The notes beneath the pieces are model-generated. The model worked only from the letters and a program-made list of their open reading frames with translations. It did not search any database and had not been told where the DNA came from. A DNA stretch of 64,000 nt from Costus lasius (Eukaryota; Streptophyta; Magnoliopsida; Zingiberales; Costaceae): NCBI GenBank assembly GCA_027563935.2, contig CM050454.1, positions 51,240,596 through 51,304,595 on the forward strand, read 5' to 3'. This document shows, piece by piece, positions 20,725 to 31,994 of this stretch. Positions within the stretch are counted from its first letter, which is position 1; each line of letters starts with the position of its first letter. Made by a program: the position numbers and the translations under genes.

Positions 20725-21354
20725 TGATGTATCCCAAGTTGTTTGGCGTGTACCTAGGACTAATCCCCAGCAACGGCGCCAAAAACTTGATGTGATATGA
20801 AAGGACACACTTTTAAATACAAGTAGGTAGACTAATTTAAGGAGTCGCAGCCAAAACTTGTTTGGCGCACAGGGATCTGTCACCCCCTGATACGGCTCCA
20901 AAAACTTGTTGTCCCTAAACTTATAGTGTCCGCAAGTGCACGGATACTCGAAGTAATAAAGAAAATATCGATCCCATAGAGACCTATGTGTTAAGTACCA
21001 AATAGTTGTATTCTTACTAGCTAAGCAAACCGAGTATGATGCGAATAAACAATAAACACACGGGAAAATAATCAGAGAGATAAACTGGGACTAAGATTTC
21101 ATCCACCTTAATTTCAATGATTAGATATAATAAAATGTCATCAATCAAATCCTATCATGATAAAGACTTAATTTACTTCATAAAAGGATTATCTCACTTT
21201 CACGCAGACAATCATGCAGGGACCAATCCTGGCTTTCGCGCAAGATTTATCCCAACACTGTAAATAAGTAAACCATCAATCAAAGAACTCAGGATCACTT
21301 TCGTGCATCCGAGTCTCAACACAGGTTCTACCTAGGGTTTTCCAATAGACCGAT
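20725..21354 (-). repeat. 3' LTR of element 2, first segment
   Basis: It begins TGATGTATCCCAAG, exactly like the other LTR at 48917, and includes two PBS-like relics (see findings). It is interrupted at 21354 by the plus-strand Athila insertion and resumes at 43206. Confidence 0.85.
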
Positions 21355-23195
21355 TGATGACACCGAAATATGTAGTATATTTTGCATCATTTTAGATACC
21401 TTTTCATGCTAAATTGAGGATCTTTCTACTTGTTTTTATGCTAAATCCATCAAATATTGCAAAGTCTACTTCTATTTTGGTTTTTCATGTTTTTCAGGGA
21501 AAAAGGCACTATTTTAGGCGTTTTCAAGCAAAATCAAATACATGGAAGAGTTCTCATCATCAATAGGAGATCACCCAAGAAATTTCACGCAAATCGGAGC
21601 AAGCCAGCAAATTATGGTAGTGATGTAATCTATTTTATGGTACCGTAATTCCAAATGGTACCGTAAAATAGAATACTACCGTAATTTGTGAAGATTTCCA
21701 AACAGAAAGATTTCCTGATTTTACGATACCAGACGTAAGCAATATTACGGTACAATATTTCGGATTGCGTCGGAACAGAAAGTTGCCCTGAAATTACGGC
21801 ACTGCCGTAAACCAGTTTACGGGCCGTATTTTTCGAGATGACATCGGCACAGAAGACTCAAGAGATTTTACGGCACCAGCCTTAAACAATTGCACGGCCG
21901 TAAAATCAATTTTGAACGCGACGCTCAAGTCAATGTCCACGCCCGATCCTTGCGGAGATGATTGCGGACGATACAGAAGTTTATATTCGATGCCGTAAGA
22001 AGTAAAAGTGGAGCTTTTGAGGAGAGGATTACAGAGAGAGAAAAGGCCCCAATTTTGATCGATCGTCGAGGGAGAAATTGCGATCCACGCTGCCGTCGAG
22101 GGTTTCGCCGCCGCGCTCGATCCAGACGACCTCCGGCCGCGATTTTTCTACCGAAGCATCGCCTGGTGAAGGAGACAACGTGCCAGAAGTTTCAGATTGA
22201 AAGGAGACAAATTGAAGGAGAAATCAGGGGAAGAAGGATCGCCACCACTATTCACGCCTTTTTTTGTAAAATACGGCTGTGAAATACTTCACAGCCGTGC
22301 CATATTTTCTAAAAACTCTTCCTTTTGTTGATCTTTGATTTTTTGAAATTATGGAATATTGTATTTCCTTCGCCATGCTAGCTTAAACTACTCTTGGGAC
22401 ATGGGGGAGTAGTTCACTTGACTTTTAATGATTAGATAACTTCTTTTTTCAATATTTCGTTGAGTTTGATTTTAGCATGATGATTTTTCTCATGTAATAA
22501 TTGTGGTTAGACTCTCTTTAAGTTCATATTATTAATTATGTTCTTAGAATTTTTGCTTGAGACTGAAAGGTAATTGCTTGAGAATTTGGAACCCTAGAAT
22601 TGCATGTTAGGATCCATTCCTTAGGTTAGATCCATCTTGATCTTTTCTAGTAAAATAATTGTCATGATTATAACATGAATCTATAGATCGAGTCTATTTT
22701 TCAAACGTGGAGATCTTGTGCGAAAGCAAAGATCGGAACGTTGGAGGTCCTTGAGCAAAACTAGTTGCGAGGCTCGGATGCACGAAAGTGATTCTTGAAA
22801 CTCCACTAGAGATTCTAGAACTCGGATGCACGAAAGTGATCCTTGAGTTCATTGTTTGATAATATCTTCATCATGATAAAAGTGAATCAACAAAATCCTT
22901 ATTCATGTCTAGTCATAAAAATTTAAGTGAACGAAACCCTAGTCCCAGCTTTTCTCTCTGATAATCCTATTTTCTTAGTTTCCGATTGCTATTTTGACGA
23001 TCTCGATTTGCCTAGATAGTAAGAAATCAACTATTTAGTATTCGACAATGTAGGTCCCTGTGGATTCGATACTTTTTTTTATTACTTCGTATACCCGTGC
23101 ACTTGCGGTTTAACAACCAGTTTTTGGTGCTGTTACCAAGGATTAGTCCAAGGTACACGCGTGCCAGACTTGTAGTGTTCCCTTTCTGGCTATCA
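21355..23195 (+). repeat. 5' LTR of the plus-strand Athila element
   Basis: 1841 bp from TGATGACACCGAAATATG to ...CTGGCTATCA. The U3 dyad array lies at 21610-21905. It differs from the 3' LTR by scattered substitutions and a ~19-bp indel near 22138. Near its end it contains an old PBS-like sequence (TTTTTGGTGCTGTTACCAAGG, about 23119-23138). Confidence 0.92.
21610..21905. repeat. TTACGG...CCGTAA dyad array, plus-strand LTR
   Basis: About five units of paired short dyads (GGTACCGTAA, TACCGTAA, GGCACTGCCGTAA, GGGCCGTA, GGCCGTAA), spaced about 55-75 bp, in U3. It is matched at 41636-41930 in the 3' LTR. Confidence 0.8.
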
Positions 23196-23201
23196 AGTTT
23201 T

Positions 23202-23219
23202 TGGCGCTGTTGCCGGGGA
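23202..23219 (+). other. Primer-binding site (tRNA-Asp type), plus-strand element
   Basis: TGGCGCTGTTGCCGGGGA differs from the Athila tRNA-Asp PBS consensus by one base. It starts six bases after the LTR end at 23195. Confidence 0.9.
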
Positions 23220-23752
23220 TCTTAGTTTTGTCGATATTGAAAACGTTGAGATTATTGCTAGATTAGGTTTTTATTTACTGTTTTTTTCTATTTCTTGAAA
23301 TCACTTGATCTGTTTACTTTGCATGCACAGGAACCTTAGGTCAGGACCATTTGTACCATTGGATCCTGAAATCAACAAGACATTGAGAGTGTGCAGAAAG
23401 TTGAGGTTAGAACAATCATCACAAGAAGAACTGCACGAGACATCCCAACTAGAGTTAGAAGAAGAAATATTCGAGATGGGAGACAATTGATGCATCGCAT
23501 TTTGGTAGTGATTTTCATAGTTATTTCATGTCAATTCTAGGCTTATTTCAATACTTTTATACTCATTATGGCCTTATTTCCTTCATATCTTCGGAATCTT
23601 CAGTTTTTTGCACTTTTATTGAATTTCAGGTAAAAACGCCCTTTTTTCGACATATTTTGAAGATTCTGAGGCCGCGGGATGATTTCTTGTGTGGAAAACA
23701 AGCTGCCCGTCAAATTTGGGCTTATTTGGAGCTAACCTGACAATCATGGCCA

Positions 23753-23971
23753 GGTGAACCCCACGGGCTTCACCATCCCAGTCGCTAGCCTGCGTATCTC
23801 ACAGAGAGCATCACGGCCGGGTGAACCCCAGCGAGGTTCACCAGAATTCTATTTGGCCGAAAAACTGTCCAGAACACATCATGGCCAGGTGAACCCGGCG
23901 GAGTTCACCGCGCTTCTTTCAGCCGAACCCTCAGAAGACATCACAGCCAGGTGAACCCGGCAGGGTTCACC
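23753..23971. repeat. Array of four GGTGAACC...GGTTCACC palindromes
   Basis: Copies at 23753-23774, 23820-23842, 23888-23909 and 23950-23971, spaced 67, 68 and 62 bp. Each is preceded by ATCA(C/T)(G/A)GCC. The array starts about 265 bp into the LTR, the same position as the array at 9444-9740. Confidence 0.9.
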
Positions 23972-24101
23972 GTGATTCTAACCCAGGCTCACGAGCGACC
24001 CGACCCACACTCAGTTTTCCTTCAATTTCTCACCCGTTCGGAGTCCCAATTTGGCAAGTAAGGTGTCTACGGAAAGCTCTTTCAGAGGCGAATGGATAGG
24101 A

Positions 24102-24109
24102 TATAAAAG
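24102..24109 (+). promoter_or_regulatory. TATA box of the solo LTR
   Basis: TATAAAAG, 131 bp downstream of the palindrome array. It is conserved in position with 9314-9321 of the other copy. Confidence 0.65.
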
Positions 24110-27100
24110 CCCCAATTTTCTTGCCTTAATCATCGAGCATTCATGCGAAGAAGCGGCCTAGGCGAAAGAACACGGCGACAGAGGCAATTTTTGGAGATTT
24201 TCAGCGATTGAGATACACGATCATCACGATTTCTTTAGGATGCCTTCGGTTCATCGTCTCCTTCCCCTTAGTTTCATTTTCTTGTACTTTTCTTATCATT
24301 AAAAGAGAGATCTTGAGTGTTTTAATGACGATTGTAGCGTAAACCCTAATTCTTTGCTTGGTGGAAACCCTTTGATAATTTTTATTGCAAACTTTGTATC
24401 TATTTTTGTTATTTGGTATAGATTTGTGAGCATATTTTACTTCGACGCATTTATTTCGTGATTTTATCTTGGCCGAATATTTTCACGTGTTAGCCGTTAT
24501 GATTCATATCGAGAGAAGGATTGTAACAGTGGAATCTCTTAGTAAAACTTGCGAAACCTCGACACGAGAGTGCTTGGTCTTCGCTCGAGGATTTCATAGT
24601 CTGCCATAGAACTCATTGGGTTCGTCTTAGAACGATCCACCGCGAGAGTAGGAGGTCAGTCTAAAACGAACACCGGGGTGTATCACTCGAGAGAGGGCAC
24701 CTTGTACCCTAGGGTTAGACTCCTTGTGCAAAACCAATAAACCAAATAACTAATATCTTTCTTGTGCGATTAAAATTATCATCGTGGTGGAAGCCGTAGT
24801 CCTGAATTCTCTCTCATATCTTTTCTCTACCGACGTATTTGTGATTGCTTATTTACGATTTCTGTTCTCAAACCCACGTTTCGATTCACCTATCTATTAG
24901 GACTCGGACTTTCTAGTACTCAACTTGCTCTCTGTGGGATTCGATATCTTTTGTATTACTGCGACATATCCGTGCACTTGCAGAGCATGTCAACAATCAG
25001 AACCATCCGAGAACACTTAGGGACAATGCAGCCCCTAATCATCATGAAATTCGTTCTAGTATTGCTAGGCCAGCAATTGAGGCCAACAACTTCGAGATCA
25101 AGCCTAGACTCATTGCAATGTTTCAACAAGAGCAATTTGGAGGATCTCCACTGGAGGATCCCAACCAACACTTGGCCTTATTTCTTGACCTATGCGATAC
25201 TGTTGCGATGAATGGTGCTTCTAACAACGCATTTAGACTAAGACTTTTTCTTTTTTTCTCTCAGGGACTGGGCAAAGACATGGCTTAATTCGCACCCAGC
25301 CGGTACCTTCACCACTTGGAATCAACTGTCCAATTCCTTCTTGAACAAATACTTTCCCCCAAGCAAGACACTGCAGATGAGAAACCAAATTACAAGCTTT
25401 CAACAAAGAAGTGGGGAGTCGCTCAGTGAAGCCTGGGAGAGATTCAATGGACTGCAGCGGAAGTGTCCTCACCATGGATTAGAACTTCAAACTTTAATGC
25501 AAACTTTTTATATTACATTATCTGATCAGACTAAAATGATTGTGGATGCTGCTACAGGAGGAGCTCTTATGAGCAAAACACCAGATGAAGCCTTCAGACT
25601 GATAGAGGAGATGGCATTGAACCACAATCAATGGACTACCGAGAGAGGAGAACTTTACAAGCCTTCTCAAGGTAAGGGTGAAAGTGAAGGATTGCGATCC
25701 TTAGAAGAGAAGGTAAACTTTTTGTGCAATAAGCTAAATTCCATGCAAACTGCTTCTGTTTCTACTGTTACTTGTGAAAATTGTGGCAACGATGATCATA
25801 CTGCTGAATATTGTAGAGTTGTTGATCAGGGTAATGAGCATGTAAATGTCATAGGGAATTATAATCAAAGTAGACCTAATGATCCCTATTCTAATACATA
25901 TAACCCTGGATGGAGGAGTCACCCCAACCTTTCATGGAAAAACAATAACAATGTAGAGGGGAACACTGAAAACAAAGGATTCCAAAGGTAAAATCCCAAC
26001 CAAAATCTGAATCAAAACAATGATCAATTCTCTGAGATAAAATCCATGTTTGAAAAAATAATGACCTGTCAAAATCAGTTTGAGGTAAAACAAGATAGAA
26101 AAATTGAAGAGTTCATGTCTGATCAAAAACAAATCCTATCAAATCAAAATAGACAAATTGAGGAGTTTAAGCAAAGTGTACATCAAATTAACTCTAGACT
26201 GGATAGAGTAGCACAACAAAATTCTTGAAAACCAAATTGCACAACATGCTAGTGTACCTTATAGACCCCCAGGAAAATTGCCTGCAAAACCTAAGATAAA
26301 CCCTAGGGAGCACTGTAATGCCATCATGACTAGAAGTGGGAAACAACTAGGAGAACCTAGAGGGAGGTTTGAAAACACTGAAAAAAGGCTTGTTGATAAT
26401 GAAGAAGAATTAGAGTTAGGGGAATCTTCTTCACATAAGAAACCCCAAGCTTGTTCATCACCTCAAAAGGGTGCTGAGCCAAAAGGGGAGGAATCATGTG
26501 AGAAAGACAATCCTAACCCTAATTTTCCTTCTCCTTACCAAACACCTATACCTTTTCCTCAAAGGTTAGTTCAACATAAACTAGACAAAAAGTTTGGCAA
26601 ATTTCTTGAAATCCTGAAAAAGCTTTATGTTAACATTCCTTTTACTGAAGCTATTACTGAGATGCCATCTTAAGCCAAATTTCTAAAAGAGATTTTGTCT
26701 AGTAAAAGAAAATTGGATGATTATGGCACATGCACTGTTACTTTAACTGAAAATTGTAGTGTAATCATACAGACCAAACTGCCACCTAAACTGAAAGATC
26801 CAGGTAGTTTTTCTATACCTTGTTCGATTGGCACCCTATCTTTTGACCGAGCCTTATGTGACATCGGTGCAAGTGTAAGTCTAATGCCTCTTTCTACTTA
26901 TAGGAAACTAAATCTTGGAGAACTAAAGCATACATCCATATCCTTACAGCTCGCGGACTCATCGGTGAAGTATCCTGTAGGTATATTAGAAAATGTTCCT
27001 GTGCAGATAGGTAAGTTTTTCATACCTGCAGATTTTGTAGTGTTAGACATGGAGGTAAATTCTAGAAATCCTATCATTCTTGGACGACCACTTTTGGCCA

Positions 27101-27521
27101 CAGCTAAGGCTAACATTGATGTGAACCAAGGAAAGATTACTTTTGACATATGTGATAATAAGATTGAATTTAGTCTTAATGATTCAACAAACAAACTTTC
27201 ATACTCAGGATCTTGTTGTAGTGTTGAAATATTTAATGATGAAATTTATGATGTTTCAAGTTTGTTTGATGAAACCCCAAATAATGAATCTAACAATCTT
27301 TTTGAGGGTATTGATGAGAAATTGCAGAAGAAGAAAAAGCCAAAGAGGAAGAGAAGAAGAGAAGGCTCTAGGATGATTGAGAAAATAGAAAGAATTCTGA
27401 GCAGATTTGGCTACTGTTTCAAGATCGAGCCTTATGTTGTAAGATCAGAATTGAGATCCAGAAATTCACGATCAAACCCAAGTGTTAAAGGGTCAAGCTA
27501 ATGACCTTTAAATTAGCACTT

Positions 27522-27539
27522 CTTGGGAGGCAACCCAAG
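27522..27539 (+). other. GGGAGGCAACCC hairpin motif
   Basis: CTTGGGAGGCAACCCAAG, a six-base stem with a six-base loop, 20 bp after the gag-protease stop codon. The same motif in the two minus-strand elements follows their acidic ORFs. Confidence 0.78.
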
Positions 27540-27624
27540 CTTTCTAATCCTTATTTTTGTTTTCTTTAACTTAATTTTTGCTTAGGACTACTTTTTATTT
27601 TATTTTTGTAGGTTTTTCGTGATT

Positions 27625-28140
27625 TGGAGCAAAATACGGCAGTACCGTAAAGCATTTTACGGTACAGTATTTCAGTCTGCTTACAAACAGAAAGCTGCGA
27701 CGAAATTATGCTATGACCGTAAAGGATTTCACGGTACCGTATTTCTGATCCAAAATCAACCCGAGAGTTCTTTCGTTTTTACGGCACTACCATAAGGTAG
27801 TTTATGTGCCGTATTTTTTTTTGAAATTTTTGCTTTTCTTTTTTTCAACAAAAAAAATCTTTACTGTTTGAATATTATGGTGGTACCGTAAAGCATTTTA
27901 CGGTACTGTATTTTTGATGTCATTCCGAATAGAATGTTGCTGAGATTTTACGGTGGTACCGTAAACTCTTTACGGTACCATAATTCCGCGTCGTTTTTGA
28001 ACAGAAGGTTTTCAATATATTTTTGCACCCACCGTAAACAATATTACAGTGCCATAATCCAGAATCTGTTTCGACCCAAGAGCTGTGTCGATTTTACAGT
28101 ACCTACCGTAAAGTATTACACTGCCGTAAAATGCTTTCTG
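27625..28140. repeat. Internal TTACGG...CCGTAA dyad array
   Basis: About seven units of dyads (for example GGCAGTACCGTAA, TTACGGTAC, GGTACCGTAA, CACTGCCGTAA) over 0.5 kb, between the protease stop and the env-like ORF. The type and spacing are the same as in the LTR arrays. It occupies the place where pol would be expected. Confidence 0.82.
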
Positions 28141-28743
28141 ACACGCGAGTCTGTGCCGTATTTAGGGTTTCGACTGAACCATTTTTAGGGTTTTTACCCT
28201 CGATCTCCCTCGTTTCCGAGCCGTTCTTTGATTTCCGATCATCTCCAACATCCTCAAGACACCGGCGACCACTTCTGTTTTCGCAAGTTTTCGCCCCTTT
28301 CTCTCGATTCTCTGATTTTTACGCTTTGACGAATTTTCGCAAGTTTTCGCCCCTTTCTCTCATTCTCGCTCGATTCTTAACTGTTTCGAATGATTTTTGT
28401 TTCTATAGACTCGTTAGAGGATAGGCTTTTGATTTCTTGCTGTTAGAAAAGAATTTGGTTAGATCTCGTGACCGATTTGAGCTGAAACATGATAAACACA
28501 TTTGAAGTTACTATTCACTCACACTTCGGTTGATTTTTGGAGTTTGAGCTGAGTTTAGAGTTGATTTTCACCTTCCACTTGCTTACTTAGTGATGAAGAA
28601 CCTATGATTCATACATGCCATATCGGAATGAAGTTTAGATTGCATGCCCTATTTTTATGTCTTAGAACTCATGGATAGGTTGCGATTGAACTACATTATT
28701 GTTTGCTGCCATTAAAATGTGAGTTTGTAGCTTGATTGCCAAC
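28141..28743 (+). other. Spacer before the env-like ORF
   Basis: About 0.6 kb with no gene recognised. A T/C-rich stretch (28190-28400) contains a short direct repeat around TTTTCGCAAGTTTTCGCCCC (about 28275-28365). It may carry a splice acceptor or promoter for the downstream ORF, but nothing specific could be supported. Confidence 0.4.
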
Positions 28744-29351
28744 ATGCCAAGAACAAAGTCCATTTGCCAAAGAAAACCAGAGAAAAGAAAAGAAAAGGGG
28801 AAAGCCCCTAGTAGATCATCCCAATCCCAAAATCCATATGGGATCACATTTAGGAATGAGATGCAAGAAGAAAGATATAACAAACTGCTGGAAAGGAGAA
28901 TTGTAAACACAAAATATGCTAATCAAAGAACTCTTGAAGCCTTAGGGCTTTATGAGGATGTTCTTTGGATGTTTGAGAGGATAGAAGCCAAGAAATTTTT
29001 CCAAATACATCCACCAACATTCTTGCCACTTGTTTTAGAGTTTTTGAGCAGTTTGGTTGTGGAATTAAAGGAACACTCCCATGGCCCAGCTGATGGAAAG
29101 ATTACTTTCAGATTGGCAAATGAAGAGAGAGAGCTTACACTGCAGGAAGTAAGAGACATATTTGTGTTGAGCATAGGAGGATATACTGAAATACCCTTAG
29201 GATTTATGGAGAACATCTTCTGGAACCAGATTACAAATGAAATTCATTTTAATGTTGTGTCTGCCAGAGCCTTGAAGATCATGAACCCCTGCGTCAAATA
29301 TGCTCATCGGGTTCTAGCACACACGGTATTTGGGAGAGGAGACAGTGACGA

Positions 29352-29356
29352 CATGG
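29352..29356. repeat. Target-site duplication CATGG of the Tekay element
   Basis: CATGG at 29352-29356 and 39402-39406 flanks the element exactly. Confidence 0.95.
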
Positions 29357-31964
29357 TGTAACATCCCCTCAGAATAAACCCCAATCACAGACAGAAACCG
29401 CGGAAGATAGGGAACGTCACACACAAAACAACAAGACAGATGCTAGGGAATGATAGCTTACGGAAAATGATTCAGAAAATTTCGGCAGCATGTTCCCAGA
29501 AAAACTAAGGAAATTCCTGTACATGCTCCATAAACACAAACTGAAACATACCATTTCGAAATCAAAATTCTTAATCCTTTTCACAACATCAAACTAATAA
29601 ATCACAATAATCAAATAACACTGAACAAAACAGAATTCACCGAAAACAGGCTTAACCCCTCGGTTTAATAGTCGTATCAAAACCAAATGCCAACCTGGCA
29701 ACAATATCACAGTAGTCGAAAACTAACAACCACATCCGGCTAACATGTCAATGAACAAAATCATAAAAACCTCGGCCACATCCGGCCCTCAAAATAGCAC
29801 AGGCTCGCAGGCCCCAAAATATCAAGTCAGAAAACTAAACATCCGTTCACGCTGTAGGCTCCTGTCCTGCATCTGGAAATATTGTGGAATGAGCTACACG
29901 GCTCAGTGAGTAGATAGTCTCGTTCGACCATCCACTAATATACAATCAAAAATAGATGCAGATATCTTTTCAAAGCTTTTAACGGAATATGTCAAAGTAT
30001 GATACATAAGAAAACCGATAACCATAAATCACAATCATGATCAGAAAACAATACACCCACAACCTCGGGCAACCAAACACAAAACAGCCTATCCGGCTAA
30101 CAGACTAAGGATCACACAACTAATGTCCAGTGATTCAGAATTGACCCCAAGGGTCCAACCTGGCCCTCGTCAAGGCACTGAGAGTAACTTGCAACAAACA
30201 ATGGTGAGGCGTAGATTCAAGAGGTGGCCCCCCGCCAGGTCACGACGTGGCACTTTGCTCTACGACACTCAACCGCACCCCCTTACCGGGAACACAAACA
30301 GAACAGAACGGAAGGTGAATGAATTCAAGAGGTGGCCCCCGTCTGACCAAGACGTGGCACTTTGTTTCAAACACCCAACTCTCAAAAGGTTTATCACTTG
30401 GACAAAAATACCCTTAACACAAACCGGAAACCTGAACCTCTAACCTGGTCACTAGACTCTAGAACAGTCCCTCCATTACCGGAAACAAATCGGAATAGGT
30501 TGGGTGGATTCTCCAACCCCAAATCAGAATGACTGTTCACTGAGTGCTCTAGTTGACCCTTAGGTTCAGTCCACTCAAGTCTAGGACCCTTATCGAGTGC
30601 ATACAACACAAACATTGTCTCGAACATCACATCAATCAAGTTCAGGAAAGGTCCTTAAATTTCATGCAAACATGGTTTAACCTTTTCTAAGTTATCATCC
30701 AAGGTTATCAATCAATATTTCACATCAATACTTCCTACATACACCATTCAACTAAAAATACATATTAATACCGAAAATTCACCAAATTTCATCCGCAGAT
30801 AACATAAATACAGGAAATCATAAAATCATAGTTTTCTTCTAGTTCTTATAACAAAAGACAAAAATGCCCCTAGTTCAAAATTTAAGTCATGCAGGAAAAC
30901 TTATCCAAAAATTTCGTAAAAATAGTCATTACATCCCGCATGATCCTTAGATTCGTAATTTCAAGTTTTCCCCCAATTTAACTAGAAAATTTACCGAATT
31001 ACCCCTAGGTCAATTTCAGTCAACAGAAATTTTTATTTCCAAAAATTCCCCAAAAATAACGGTAGAGTCCTCATATACCTAATTTCATAAAAATCAGGTT
31101 TGCCCCAATTTTTACCCATACATTTGGGAGCAATTTCATGAAGAAGGGGCGAAATTCTCAATTAAGCCCTAATCTTCATGTAATTGAATGTTTAAAGCCA
31201 CATACATGTTTAATCAAGGTCTAATTGATGATTAGAAGTCTTAGAGATGAAAAGCCCTAATTTTTATGCAAACTAGGGTTTCGAAATTTAGGGAAAAACA
31301 AAGAAACGTGTACAACTTGAAATCAAGAGTTCATGTCATCTTTCTAGCATTAATCTTCTCTAAATCAAGCAACACTTCCAATATGCGTGAACTAGGTGAA
31401 AGAGAAGATCCACTCACCTTGATTTCGGTTCTTCCAAACCACACTTCCCCACGACTTCCCTCACGCCACACACGTCGCCGGAAGCGCTCAAGGAGTCGCC
31501 GGAAGTCGCCTCCACCACCACTCGCCGCCGGCCACAAGAAGAGGAGAAGGGAGAAGAAGGCAAGCCGCCACCTTCACCCTAGGAAAAAATCGTGAGAAAA
31601 AGGGGAAAAACGTGTGAACATGGATCCCTCACGATTTCGTTTACCCATCAAGCCTCCCAAGAATCCAAACCCAATAGCAAGCATAAGTGGAAGATCCAAT
31701 AACCCTTTAGTATAAGTTATTCTCCACCTCACCCTTATCAAGGGCTCTTACCCTTTTCTAACAGATAAACACCACTAGCCTAGTGGTGTGCAACACACAT
31801 TTTATGCCTTAAGTCGCAGGTTCGAATCCTCTCCGCGACAAATATTTTTACATCGCAAGAAAAATACATAAGTCAATACATTACCTCATTGAAAAACTTC
31901 CACAACAAAGCTAGATAAACAAAATTTTATTTTCTTACCTGCTATTAAATTTCCGGATCTTACA
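29357..31964 (-). repeat. Tekay 3' LTR
   Basis: 2608 bp, TGTAACATCCCC...CCGGATCTTACA on the plus strand. It contains an internal direct repeat (TTCAAGAGGTGGCCCCC...ACGTGGCACTTTG at about 30216 and 30331) and Pol III box-like sequences at 31776-31829. Two reading frames inside it (30123-30443 and 31266-31595) also occur in the other LTR and are not taken as genes. Confidence 0.95.
31776..31829 (+). other. tRNA-like Pol III A and B boxes inside the Tekay 3' LTR
   Basis: TAGCCTAGTGG (31776-31786) fits the A-box consensus TRGYNNARNNG and GGTTCGAATCC (31819-31829) fits the B-box GGTTCGANNCC, 32 bp apart. No complete cloverleaf is evident. This looks like the head of a tRNA-derived SINE captured in the LTR. 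The second copy is at 39213-39266. Confidence 0.65.
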
Positions 31965-31977
31965 TTCCTTCCCCCTT
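31965..31977 (-). other. Polypurine tract of the Tekay element
   Basis: On the minus strand AAGGGGGAAGGAA directly precedes the 3' LTR. Confidence 0.9.
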
Positions 31978-31994
31978 AAAAAAGCTTTAGTCCT

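Larger units (their letters stand above)
23488..24992 (+). repeat. Solo LTR related to Athila LTRs, inserted in gag
   Basis: 1505 bp from TGATGCATCGC to ...GAGCATGTCA, with TSD ACAAT at 23483-23487 and 24993-24997. It is homologous to 8416-10006. It carries four GGTGAAC...GTTCACC palindromes (23753-23971) and a TATA box at 24102-24109. No internal region remains. Confidence 0.93.
23323..27501 (+). pseudogene. Athila Gag-protease, broken
   Basis: Gag starts near ATG 23323 and is interrupted at 23487 by a solo LTR. It resumes at 24998 in a frame that would be continuous once the LTR and one TSD copy are removed. Further breaks are a frameshift in a T-rich run near 25245-25262, a TAA at 25989-25991, a frameshift near 26215-26230 and a TAA at 26671-26673. 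Visible parts are the Gag core (near 25260-25680), a CCHC knuckle (CENCGNDDHTAEYC, about 25773-25814), a coiled-coil-like segment (26046-26230) and a retropepsin-like domain with DIGASVSLMPL (near 26861) and ILGRPLL (near 27076). A lysine/arginine-rich segment (27327-27370) precedes the stop at 27501. No reverse transcriptase follows. Gag would form particles and the protease would mature them, as known for the lineage. Confidence 0.88.

Noticed and set aside
28744..29356. Host gene encoding a Lys-rich nuclear protein
   Set aside because: It lies between LTRs of the plus-strand Athila element in the env position and is homologous to the fragment at 1-594. It is an element ORF.
30123..30443. 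106-codon frame, repeated at 37560-37880
   Set aside because: It lies inside the Tekay LTRs in both copies, has no domain and overlaps the GC-rich direct repeat. The duplication comes from the LTR, not from a gene family.
31266..31595. 109-codon basic frame, repeated at 38703-39032
   Set aside because: It is within the LTR, with an Arg/Lys/Pro-rich composition that comes from a GC-rich patch. No support as a gene.
31771..31845. Possible tRNA gene
   Set aside because: A and B boxes fit, but no acceptor stem or anticodon arm can be paired. It is more like a tRNA-derived SINE head in the LTR.
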